From assembly GCA_947632165.1 (NCBI GenBank), contig CANROI010000099.1, forward strand, positions 1 through 5,540: a stretch of DNA of 5,540 nucleotides. The letters run 5' to 3'. The translations under genes were made by a program, and so were the position numbers. Position 1 is the first letter of the stretch. Each line of letters starts with the position of its first letter. The notes under the pieces were generated by a model. The model did not search any database. It saw only the letters and a program-made list of their open reading frames with translations, and was not told where the DNA came from. Of the stretch, positions 1-5,540 are shown one piece after another. Origin of the DNA: an uncultured Clostridia bacterium (GTDB lineage Bacteria; Bacillota; Clostridia; Christensenellales; Borkfalkiaceae).

Positions 1-20
1 AGAACCCGTAAAAAGGTTCT
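1..20. repeat. Short inverted repeat at the window edge
   Basis: Six-base arms AGAACC and GGTTCT flank an eight-base spacer. Read on the minus strand it lies downstream of the whole gene cluster and of the recombinase remnant, so it could be the stem of a transcription terminator, but any following T run would fall outside the window. Read on the plus strand, a run of seven T (30-36) follows about ten bases after the stem, too far for a textbook intrinsic terminator. The function is therefore undecided. Confidence 0.3.
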
Positions 21-53
21 GCTGGGGTCTTTTTTTGCACTTTTTCGGCTATT

Positions 54-395
54 TTATATCCAGAGGACGATTGCATACGTCTGTTTTTCCTTCTCCCCGC
101 CGAATGTGTGGCGGTCTACCTCCACCGTCATTTTAACCTCATAAAAAGAAAACTCCCGACGGCTTTCTTCGCTGTCGGGATCATCTGTTTTGATAGATTT
201 GCAGTAGATATCTATGTGGTCGTTGAACAGGATGATTTTCTCAATGAAATAAGTTATGAGCTGCTTCGGCGTTCGTTTGAGCGCGGTTTGCAGATGCCGC
301 AACACTTGTTCCTTCGTCACCGTTTTCAATGCCCGCACCTTCTCACAGGCTACTTTTGTTTGAAGTTCGTTTTTCTTCGCCACCCAACGATCCAT
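54..395 (-). pseudogene. Serine recombinase C-terminal remnant (probable)
   Basis: This open frame of 113 codons resembles only the C-terminal end of large serine recombinases (resolvase/invertase superfamily) of Bacillota. A Lys/Glu-rich, helix-prone stretch (about residues 7-25) leads into VTKEQVLRHLQ and then YFIEKIILFNDHIDIYCKS, which matches the usual pattern of a 'TKEQ' helix followed by 'IDxFVxxIYLYDDxxxIxYN'. The catalytic resolvase domain with its serine, the recombinase domain and the zinc ribbon are all absent: the neighbouring lipoprotein gene ends only 21 bases before this ATG. No Shine-Dalgarno sequence precedes the ATG (the upstream bases form a 12-base palindrome). It is therefore read as a truncated relic rather than an expressed gene. 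G+C is about 45%, lower than the cluster. It could instead be a small unknown protein; the family call rests on recalled sequence patterns, not a search. Confidence 0.5.
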
Positions 396-407
396 ACCGT
401 TAACGGT
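396..407. repeat. Perfect 12-base palindrome
   Basis: The sequence ACCGTTAACGGT is its own reverse complement and sits in the short gap between the lipoprotein stop codon and the recombinase-like fragment. It could be a protein-binding half-site pair, a recombination scar or chance. As RNA it would form only a four-base stem with a UUAA loop and has no U tract, so it is not a convincing terminator. Confidence 0.4.
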
Positions 408-416
408 GTTTCTCGA

Positions 417-1049
417 TCACGACCCCGCGATCTCCACCACGAGAAAGCGGCGTTCGGGCGTGATTTCGCCGTAGCCGTCGTATGCCACCTCTATGCCCTC
501 GGGAGCCGTCACCGTCAAATGAAACCGTCCCGTGTTGGCCGTCTCGGAAAACAGGCCGTTTGCATCGGTGACGTCGGGCATCAGGCAGTATCCGCCTTCG
601 CCGCTCTCAGGCTCGTAACACAACGAGACTTGGTATCCGCTCAGAGGAAGGCCTTCCCGCACGACGGCCACCGCGACTTGGATCAAAGGCATGAGGTCTC
701 CCTGCTCCGCGTCGGTAAGTTCGACCGTATCCCGCTTTTTTGCGGCGGTGAGGAGCGCAAAGCCGTAATCGACCGTCTCGGGCGCTTCGGCGATCTGCAC
801 GAGATAGGAGCCGTCCTCCAATTCGGCGGTCGCCTTTCCCGATTCAATCGGGACCTCCGCCGCCTTCTTTCCCGTAAGGTCGTAGAATACGGCGTTTCCT
901 TTCGTCTCCCACGCGGAGTGGTTTAGAATGGTGACGGTGTAGCAGTCTCCCGTTTCGGGAAGTTGCGGCTGTCCGCTTTGACAGGCGGAAAGTACGCCGC
1001 CCGCAAACGCGAGTGTCAACAGTAAACTTACAGTCTTGATTTTTTTCAT
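417..1049 (-). CDS. Lipoprotein with two beta-sandwich (transthyretin-like) domains
   Basis: This 210-residue protein has a clear lipoprotein signal peptide: MKKIK, a hydrophobic core, then the lipobox LSAC with Cys23 as the predicted lipidated residue. It should be anchored on the outer face of the cytoplasmic membrane. Residues about 36-112 (starting CYTVTILNHSAWETKG) match the beta-sandwich module found between repeats and thioredoxin domain in the three upstream proteins. Residues about 123-210 look like a second transthyretin/Cna_B-like or carboxypeptidase-regulatory-like domain: the LPLSGYQVSL strand is followed by VTDANGLF and FHLTVTAPEG, a pattern typical of that fold. There is no CxxC and no thioredoxin domain, but Cys36, Cys144 and Cys155 remain and could form disulfides. 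The start is well supported: AGGAG lies six bases upstream, and the ATG overlaps the previous stop as ATGA, implying translational coupling. Its role may be as an accessory or partner to the upstream redox proteins; this is inference. Confidence 0.85.
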   Translation of the reverse strand: MKKIKTVSLLLTLAFAGGVLSACQSGQPQLPETGDCYTVTILNHSAWETKGNAVFYDLTGKKAAEVPIESGKATAELEDGSYLVQIAEAPETVDYGFALLTAAKKRDTVELTDAEQGDLMPLIQVAVAVVREGLPLSGYQVSLCYEPESGEGGYCLMPDVTDANGLFSETANTGRFHLTVTAPEGIEVAYDGYGEITPERRFLVVEIAGS

Positions 1050-3289
1050 ACGGTTCTCCTTGCGGCCTCGCCGAAAGATTTGCGCTTTAACGGATCGAAG
1101 AGGGCGGGCAGAGCTTCCGTCCGCTCTCCGTATGAAGCCGCGGCGGTAACTTCTTGCGAATCTGCGGGGTTGCGGTAATTTTTGAAATAGTCGAGGATAA
1201 ACTCTTCGAACTGACTGCTGTTTCCGATCCCGTTGATCTTGATGACGACGCCCTCGCTGTCTGTAAATACGATATTAGGGGGCGCGTGCAAGTTATTCTT
1301 ATCAAGGTCAAACCAACGGAAGAAGTTGAACCCGCTTACCTCGTTCCCGACACAGGCGATAAATTCTTTGGGATAGTACTTGTTTTCCTTAAATCTCCTG
1401 ATGGCGCCGCGGCCCTCGTCGTTCATGACGTCCACCATGATGACCTGTATTTGGTCCTTGTAGGGCTGCAATTTTTTGTCGTATGCCTGCAAAAATTGCT
1501 CCATGAGGGCGGTGCAAGAGGTACAACCCGTCCAGAAGAAATCGAACATGACGAGCTTCTTTTCCTTGAGAATGTCCGAAAACCAACGGTCCTCAGAGTA
1601 GTCGTCGGGGTTGTAGCAGTCGCGTACGAGGAAGTCATAGACGGGTTCGCCGAGGTCGATGAGATCGCTTTCGGGCTTGATCTCCTTTTGGGAAGCCCCT
1701 TCTTCCGCGCGGGACTCTTGCCGTACGCCCGCCGTCAGTTTGATCGTCACGAAAGGGCCGCCCGGTTCAAGCGGGTATTCGTTGCGATCGGCCCGAAATC
1801 CGCCCCGCAGTCCCTCGACCGTCAGCCGATCGGCTTCTTTGGGAAGGGTGATTTTTGTGACGGCGCCCACCGCATTGAAAGAATTTAGCTCATGATCGCC
1901 CTGATAGACGTGGAAGCGGACTTCCCGAGGATATTGATAGTCGCGCCCCGAGACGCGCTGCAAACGGATCTCGTATTCGACATTGTCCTTGATGCGGGGA
2001 ATGCTTCCCGTGTCACCTTCCCGATCACAGCGGACACAGCGCAGTACCTTTACGCCTTCGGAAGTACTTGTCGCGGGCGTTTTGACCTCGTAATCTTCAT
2101 AGAGATGTCCGAGCGGCGGAAGGATATCGTTTTCCGTTTCTTCGCAACGTAGGCAACGGTGCGACTGAACTCCCGAAGCGATGCAGGTCGGCTCTTGAAT
2201 GCGTGTGAGTTCCTTCCAATCGTGGCCGAGAGCGGGCGCCGTTTCGGGATCCTGCTTTCTTCCGCAATGGTAACGGCAGACATAGCGCATGGTCCCGTCC
2301 GTCGTGCACGTCGGCCGCACGACGTATTCGATGGCGGTGTACTCATGCTCGGCTTTGGGAAGAATGATGCTATGGCGGGTGACGCAGCGCGTACAGTAGG
2401 TATGTGCACGTCCTTCGTCCATGCAGGTGGGCATGTAGTCGTAGAATACCGTACCCGAATAGTCGTGCCCGAGGGCGGGAAGGGTCGTTTTTTCGCGCGT
2501 TTGCCCGCACCGCAGACAGACGGCCGAGGCACTGTACCCCTCTTCCAGACAGGTCGCGGGCACGACCTCGCCTTGTTCGTCCCACGCGTGTCCGAGCGCG
2601 GGGATCGTTGTTTTTACCGTCTCGCCGCAACGCGTACACTCGCTTAGTTTTTCCCCGTCCGCGGTGCAGGTCGACTCTTTGATCGTCCTTTCTTCGCCGA
2701 AACTGTGCCCGAGCGGGGCGATTTCTTCGGTCTTTACCGATCCGCATCCGTGGACGCAGGCGGTCGTTTTGGACCCCGCGTTCTCGCAAGTCGCCTCTTC
2801 GATCACGGCCTCGCCGCTGTAATCATGTCCGAGCGCGGGGATCTCCTGATCCTCGCGCCGCGTTTTGCACCGACGGCAGACAGCCGATGCGCTGTAACCC
2901 GGCTGGGTGCAGGTTGGGGCGCGGTAGCCCTCGCCCTCTTCCTTCCAATCGTGGCCGAGCGCTTGCGTTTTTCCGAGATAACGGTGAGAGGGGTCGCGCT
3001 TGCACACGAATTCGCTCTCGCCGCCCTCCGAGCAGGTGGCGGGAGTGATCACGCGCTCCTGATAATCGTGTCCGAGTACAGGGAGCTTCTCCGTTTCGCT
3101 CGCGCCGCATTCCGTGCAGATGCGGCTCTTATATCCCCCCTCCTCACACGTCGCCTCGCGGTAGACCACCCATTCGCCGTAGTCGTGGACGTGTCCCTTT
3201 TCGCTTTCTTGTTTTGGGCTACACGCCGCGACCGCCGCGGCGGCGCATACGCATACGATCGCCGTCATCACGTATTTTCCGAATTTCAT
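1046..3289 (-). CDS. Lipoprotein with ten Cys/His repeats and a thioredoxin-like domain
   Basis: This 747-residue protein is probably a membrane-anchored extracytoplasmic thiol-disulfide oxidoreductase. The signal peptide ends in the lipobox VAAC (Cys23). Residues 35-432 hold ten tandem units of 38-42 residues with the pattern H-[DASE]-[YWF]...TC...G...C-x2/3-C...P-x-LGH. Residues about 437-521 form a beta-sandwich shared with the neighbours. Residues about 548-705 form a TlpA/redoxin-like thioredoxin fold: YDFLVRD entry strand, LVMFDFFWTGCTSC with redox Cys589 and Cys592, VIMVDVMND strand, and HAPPNIVF with the expected cis-proline (Pro670 or Pro671). About 43 further residues (705-747) have no counterpart in the paralogs. 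The ATG at 3289 is chosen because GAGGTGG lies six bases upstream and the signal peptide starts there; a TTG at 3304 would overlap the upstream stop and has no ribosome site. The stop overlaps the next start (ATGA). Substrate and electron donor are unknown. Confidence 0.85.
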   Translation of the reverse strand: MKFGKYVMTAIVCVCAAAAVAACSPKQESEKGHVHDYGEWVVYREATCEEGGYKSRICTECGASETEKLPVLGHDYQERVITPATCSEGGESEFVCKRDPSHRYLGKTQALGHDWKEEGEGYRAPTCTQPGYSASAVCRRCKTRREDQEIPALGHDYSGEAVIEEATCENAGSKTTACVHGCGSVKTEEIAPLGHSFGEERTIKESTCTADGEKLSECTRCGETVKTTIPALGHAWDEQGEVVPATCLEEGYSASAVCLRCGQTREKTTLPALGHDYSGTVFYDYMPTCMDEGRAHTYCTRCVTRHSIILPKAEHEYTAIEYVVRPTCTTDGTMRYVCRYHCGRKQDPETAPALGHDWKELTRIQEPTCIASGVQSHRCLRCEETENDILPPLGHLYEDYEVKTPATSTSEGVKVLRCVRCDREGDTGSIPRIKDNVEYEIRLQRVSGRDYQYPREVRFHVYQGDHELNSFNAVGAVTKITLPKEADRLTVEGLRGGFRADRNEYPLEPGGPFVTIKLTAGVRQESRAEEGASQKEIKPESDLIDLGEPVYDFLVRDCYNPDDYSEDRWFSDILKEKKLVMFDFFWTGCTSCTALMEQFLQAYDKKLQPYKDQIQVIMVDVMNDEGRGAIRRFKENKYYPKEFIACVGNEVSGFNFFRWFDLDKNNLHAPPNIVFTDSEGVVIKINGIGNSSQFEEFILDYFKNYRNPADSQEVTAAASYGERTEALPALFDPLKRKSFGEAARRTV
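1056..1060 (-). promoter_or_regulatory. Ribosome binding site for the 417-1049 lipoprotein
   Basis: AGGAG on the minus strand is followed by six bases and then ATG. It lies inside the last codons of the upstream gene, so the two genes overlap at their translation signals. Confidence 0.75.
1994..3187 (-). repeat. Ten tandem Cys/His protein repeats
   Basis: Ten coding units of about 114-126 bases each encode the module H-x-aromatic...TC...G...CxxC...PxLGH. Each has up to four conserved side chains suited to metal binding or disulfide formation: one Cys, a Cys pair and the His of the next LGH. Variants are informative. Unit 2 has CKRDPSH instead of CxxC, units 4 and 8 have a three-residue gap (CVHGC, CRYHC), and unit 10 has lost the first Cys (ATSTSEG) and the final LGH. 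Units of this style occur in Clostridia surface proteins; I do not recall a proven function. Confidence 0.85.
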
Positions 3290-3295
3290 GTTCCG

Positions 3296-3302
3296 CCACC
3301 TC
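3296..3302 (-). promoter_or_regulatory. Ribosome binding site deciding the start at 3289
   Basis: GAGGTGG on the minus strand is followed by six bases and then ATG. It overlaps the TGA stop of the upstream gene (3303-3301), so a ribosome terminating there would uncover the next start. This favours ATG 3289 over the TTG at 3304. Confidence 0.7.
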
Positions 3303-4679
3303 AAGCCTCGGTCGGAATATATTGCTTGATCATGTCGGCGAGCGCGGAAGCTCCGCCCACGCGGATGAGGTTAAAATCTTCGTCAAGATAGACGGCGTGG
3401 GGGACTCTCCGATCGTTCGGCACGTTGTTGTAGATCCTGCCGCCCTTCGCAACGGTAATAAAATCATCGGGAATTTGATGGGTCTTTCGGTACTCGTTGA
3501 TGTAATCGGGAGCGTCGTTCGTCGTGTCCACCATGATGACGAGGAGCTGTTCTTTTACGGCCGCGGGAAGGGTCGCATAGAACTTGACGTGCTCCTCCAA
3601 AAGGGCTTCGCAGGGAACGCAGGAGACATAGAAGAAGTCGAGATAGATGAGTTTCTTTCCCGCCGCAACGTCGTAGAGCCGTTTGAATTCGTCCGCCTCT
3701 TTTTGCGTGTCTTTGACGAGGAAGTTGAACATTCTCTCTCCCTGTTGCACGGGGTGGATCTCGGGATCGTGTTCGGGATTGTTGCGCACGGGGATCGTGG
3801 TGTGCGGCCGATCGGCGGTCATGGAAACCTGTTCGCTGAGATATGCGTCGTCCACGTTATCCAACCTGACGTAATATTTTCCGCGCGGAAGCATGATTTC
3901 CGTGTGCATGTTCGCGTCTAAAATTTGGATCAGCATGCTGTCACGGTAGAGGAGGATCTGGTTTTTCGCCGATATCACGAAGTTGCACCCATCTTCTACG
4001 ACGACGTTTATGGTATAAAGGAGATCGTCGCCCATCGCGTCTCTTGCGCCGCAGACGGTGCAGCTGCGGAATTGTCCGTTTGCGTCCGTTTGAATGTCTC
4101 CCCAGCTATGCTCCGTCGGGGGAATGACCTTCGTTTCCTCCGCGCCGCACGTCTGGCATTTGACGACGGAAAGCCCTTGCGCGGTGCAGGAAGCGGGCGT
4201 TCTCACCGTCTCCTCGCCCCAGGTATGTCCCGTTGCGGGAATGGGGGGGTCTCTCCGCCCGCACCGCAGCGTATGCACTCGTCCGTGCGCTTCTCGCCCG
4301 CTTCCGTGCAGGTGGCTTTCCGCACGACGGTCTCCGTCTTCCATTGGTGGCCGAGCGCGGGAATCGGCGTTTTTTCCTCAAATTTGCAGACGGTGCAACG
4401 GCGGACGGATTCGCCCTTTTCGGTACAGGTGGGGGAGGCCGTTTTTACCGTCTCTCCCCATTTGTGTCCCGTCGCGGGAACGGTCTTTGTCTCATCGAAA
4501 CCGCAATCCGTGCAATGGCGGACCGACTTGCCGTCCTCCGTGCACGAAGCCGCCCGTTCCGTCTCCCATGCCGTAAACGTGTGCGTATGCACGGGGTCGG
4601 GCTGCACGGCGCAACCGAAGGAGATCGCGGCCGTCAGCGCGACGATGAGCGCCATGTTTCCGAATTTTCTCATTTTCAT
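3301..4679 (-). CDS. Frameshifted lipoprotein with Cys/His repeats and thioredoxin-like domain
   Basis: Two overlapping frames make one protein of 459 residues once the C run at 4249-4243 is read as eight C instead of seven, or by a -1 slip there. The first frame (4679 to stop at 4205-4203) encodes the signal peptide with a weak lipobox (SFGC, Cys23) and three repeats; uncorrected, it ends after 158 residues with an unrelated tail. The second frame, open from about position 4344 to 3301, resumes exactly at IPATGHTWGEE, completing repeat 3. It carries repeat 4, a shortened repeat 5 (to about residue 217), a beta-sandwich (about 222-298) and a thioredoxin-like domain (about 316-455). That domain has MFNFLVKD, LIYLDFFYVSCVPC (Cys354, Cys357), VIMVDTTND and RRVPHAVYLD with cis-Pro427. 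The start is supported by AGGAGG eight bases upstream. The break may be a sequencing error, a real mutation, phase variation or recoding. The product is a likely extracytoplasmic thiol-redox lipoprotein, paralogous to its neighbours. Confidence 0.8.
4030..4583 (-). repeat. Four and a half tandem Cys/His protein repeats
   Basis: These are the same repeat module as in the downstream gene. Units begin HTFTAW, HKWGET, HQWKTE, HTWGEE and HSWGDI, each with TC...G...CxxC...IPA(L/T)GH. The fifth lacks the first Cys region and runs straight into the beta-sandwich with a single CTVC. The frameshift tract lies in the third unit, between its CxxC and its IPATGH. Confidence 0.85.
4243..4249 (-). other. 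Seven-C homopolymer at the frameshift
   Basis: On the coding strand the tract reads A-CCCCCCC-ATT. In the upstream frame the codons are ACC CCC CCA, which also fits the X-XXY-YYZ form of a -1 slippery heptamer (C CCC CCA). Adding one C, or slipping back one base, gives T-P-P-I-P-A-T-G-H and restores the repeat with 14 residues between its last Cys and the His, a spacing also seen in units 3 and 6 of the downstream protein. Confidence 0.7.
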
Positions 4680-4687
4680 CTTTCCTG

Positions 4688-4693
4688 CCTCCT
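4688..4693 (-). promoter_or_regulatory. Ribosome binding site for the gene starting at 4679
   Basis: A consensus AGGAGG on the minus strand lies eight bases before the ATG, inside the 26-base gap after the upstream stop. It supports ATG 4679 over the in-frame ATG two codons later. Confidence 0.8.
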
Positions 4694-4705
4694 TTTCATG
4701 CGCTC

Positions 4706-5540
4706 TTAATCTTCGGGCATCAAGAACGTGTTATATTTCAGAATGCGGTTCAAGCGCTCTTCGATCATTCCCCCCGTCACTTCGAAGATATAGCCGCCGT
4801 TGTCGATGAATACGTTGGTCGGAACGCCCTTGATGCCGTGGTAGACGATCTTTTGATAGAATTGATCGTTCTCCTTGTCGCAGACGACGTAGAAGCGGTC
4901 TGCAAGGTCTCCGAACCAATCCTCCGACCGCAAAAAGCCCATGATGGCGTCCGCTCTGTCGTTCATATCATAGAGGAGGAAGGTGAACTTATCCCCGCTC
5001 TCCCGATAAATCTTCTTGAATACCGCGCACTCTTGTTGGCAATAGAGACAACCGTTATAGAAGAACGACATCACAATCATGCGGTTTTCCTTTAAGAGCG
5101 CGCCGAGGGTGGTATCGCCCTTGTTGACGCTATGGATCTTGAAATCAGGAAAAACCATGCCCGCCTCGACCTTCTCGACTTCTCCCGTGGTGGGATGGCA
5201 GACGAGGCGAATATCGAGGAGGGGATGCTTGTCGCTGAACGTGTAGGACGGTTGATATTCGAACCCGCGCGGGATCTTGCTCAATTCCACGCGATACTCC
5301 CCCGCGGGAAGCCGAAAGTCCTTCATATTGAATTCCGTCTCTGAATAGGCCGCGCCGGGAGCAAGCGGCAGATAGTTGTCGTAGAGGACCTCCCCGCCGC
5401 TGTCTGTCACCTTGACCCAAGGGTAGCCGTAAATCTTCCGTCCGTTGTAGCGGTTGACCCTGACGCGGTACGTGACAAGCCCGTCGGAATCGGGGATCCC
5501 CGTGATCGTTTGGTCGGATGGCTCCTCAAACAAGACCTCG
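4706..5540 (-). CDS. Thioredoxin-like redox protein, N-terminus outside window
   Basis: The frame is open through the right window edge; the TTG at 5533 is an internal Leu codon, not a credible start. About 278 residues are visible. Numbered from that Leu, residues 20-112 form the beta-sandwich shared by all four proteins of the cluster (VTYRVRVNRYN, FRLPAGEYRVELSKIPRGF). Residues about 125-268 form a TlpA/redoxin-like thioredoxin fold: GMVFPDFKI entry strand, MIVMSFFYNGCLYC with redox Cys162 and Cys165, FTFLLYDMND, and GIKGVPTNVFIDNGG with cis-Pro238. Its order matches the two downstream proteins, so a signal peptide and Cys/His repeats probably lie upstream, unseen here. It ends with TAA at 4708-4706, 26 bases before the next gene. 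The likely role is extracytoplasmic thiol-disulfide exchange or peroxide-type redox chemistry; partner and direction (oxidase or reductase) cannot be told from sequence. Confidence 0.8.
   Translation of the reverse strand, partial: EVLFEEPSDQTITGIPDSDGLVTYRVRVNRYNGRKIYGYPWVKVTDSGGEVLYDNYLPLAPGAAYSETEFNMKDFRLPAGEYRVELSKIPRGFEYQPSYTFSDKHPLLDIRLVCHPTTGEVEKVEAGMVFPDFKIHSVNKGDTTLGALLKENRMIVMSFFYNGCLYCQQECAVFKKIYRESGDKFTFLLYDMNDRADAIMGFLRSEDWFGDLADRFYVVCDKENDQFYQKIVYHGIKGVPTNVFIDNGGYIFEVTGGMIEERLNRILKYNTFLMPED

Noticed and set aside
396..407. Palindrome as an intrinsic terminator of the operon
   Set aside because: The stem is only four bases once a loop is allowed, and no T run follows on the minus strand.
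108..926. Plus-strand open frame of 272 codons
   Set aside because: It is antisense to the lipoprotein gene and the recombinase fragment, has no ribosome site or recognisable domain, and spans two unrelated minus-strand features.
1154..1888. Plus-strand open frame of 244 codons
   Set aside because: It mirrors the thioredoxin and beta-sandwich coding region of the minus strand; no start signal or family resemblance.
1994..3187. Regularly spaced similar DNA words (for example GAGCGCGGG about every 120 bases) suggesting a CRISPR-like array
   Set aside because: They are codons for the PALGH part of a protein repeat; the spacing is variable and the whole stretch is one open frame.
3302..3304. 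TTG start for the ten-repeat protein
   Set aside because: It overlaps the upstream stop, has no ribosome site and adds five residues before a good signal peptide that begins at the well-spaced ATG 3289.
2705..3921. Plus-strand open frames opposite the repeat array and opposite the frameshifted gene
   Set aside because: Arg/Ala-rich products typical of the antisense of G+C-rich coding DNA; their periodicity comes from the real repeats on the other strand.
4243..4249. Programmed -1 frameshifting as the main explanation
   Set aside because: The heptamer form fits, but I saw no clear downstream stem-loop or internal Shine-Dalgarno, and an indel in a homopolymer is simpler. Kept only as an alternative.
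3925..4809. Plus-strand open frame of 294 codons
   Set aside because: It covers the antisense of three minus-strand features, including an intergenic gap, with no supporting signal.

Overview
The window holds one tightly packed gene cluster, all on the minus strand, so it reads from right to left. Three exported, modular thioredoxin-fold proteins come first, then a small lipoprotein. At the left edge is a short, more AT-rich segment with what looks like a serine-recombinase remnant. The lipoprotein signal peptides, strong AGGAGG-type ribosome binding sites, Cys/His repeat units of a type I associate with Clostridia surface proteins, and the recombinase remnant together suggest a Bacillota/Clostridia genome, perhaps a gut or other anaerobic lineage. 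That placement is inference; no rRNA or housekeeping marker is present.

Layout in transcription order: (1) 5540-4706, the C-terminal part of a protein with a beta-sandwich domain and a thioredoxin-like domain (CLYC active site), cut by the window edge. (2) 4679-3301, a lipoprotein with four and a half Cys/His repeats, a beta-sandwich and a thioredoxin-like domain (CVPC), interrupted by a frameshift at a seven-base C run (G run at 4243-4249 on the plus strand). (3) 3289-1046, a 747-residue lipoprotein with ten Cys/His repeats, a beta-sandwich, a thioredoxin-like domain (CTSC) and an extra C-terminal tail. (4) 1049-417, a 210-residue lipoprotein that keeps only beta-sandwich domains. (5) 395-54, a fragment resembling the C-terminus of a serine recombinase.

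Genes 2 to 4 are joined by an ATGA overlap or gaps of 11 to 26 bases, with clear ribosome binding sites, so gene 1 through gene 4 very probably form one transcription unit. Its promoter lies beyond the right edge. The four proteins share a beta-sandwich module, and three share a TlpA/redoxin-like thiol-disulfide domain. The most economical reading is a set of paralogous, membrane-anchored extracytoplasmic thiol-redox proteins. They display arrays of a repeat with three Cys and one His that could bind metal or be thiol/disulfide substrates. The function is unknown, and I do not recognise this exact architecture as a named system.

The left 400 bases are about 45% G+C by hand count, against 57-65% in two 60-base lines sampled from the cluster, which marks a boundary with different DNA. 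No RNA genes, CRISPR arrays or complete mobile elements were seen.
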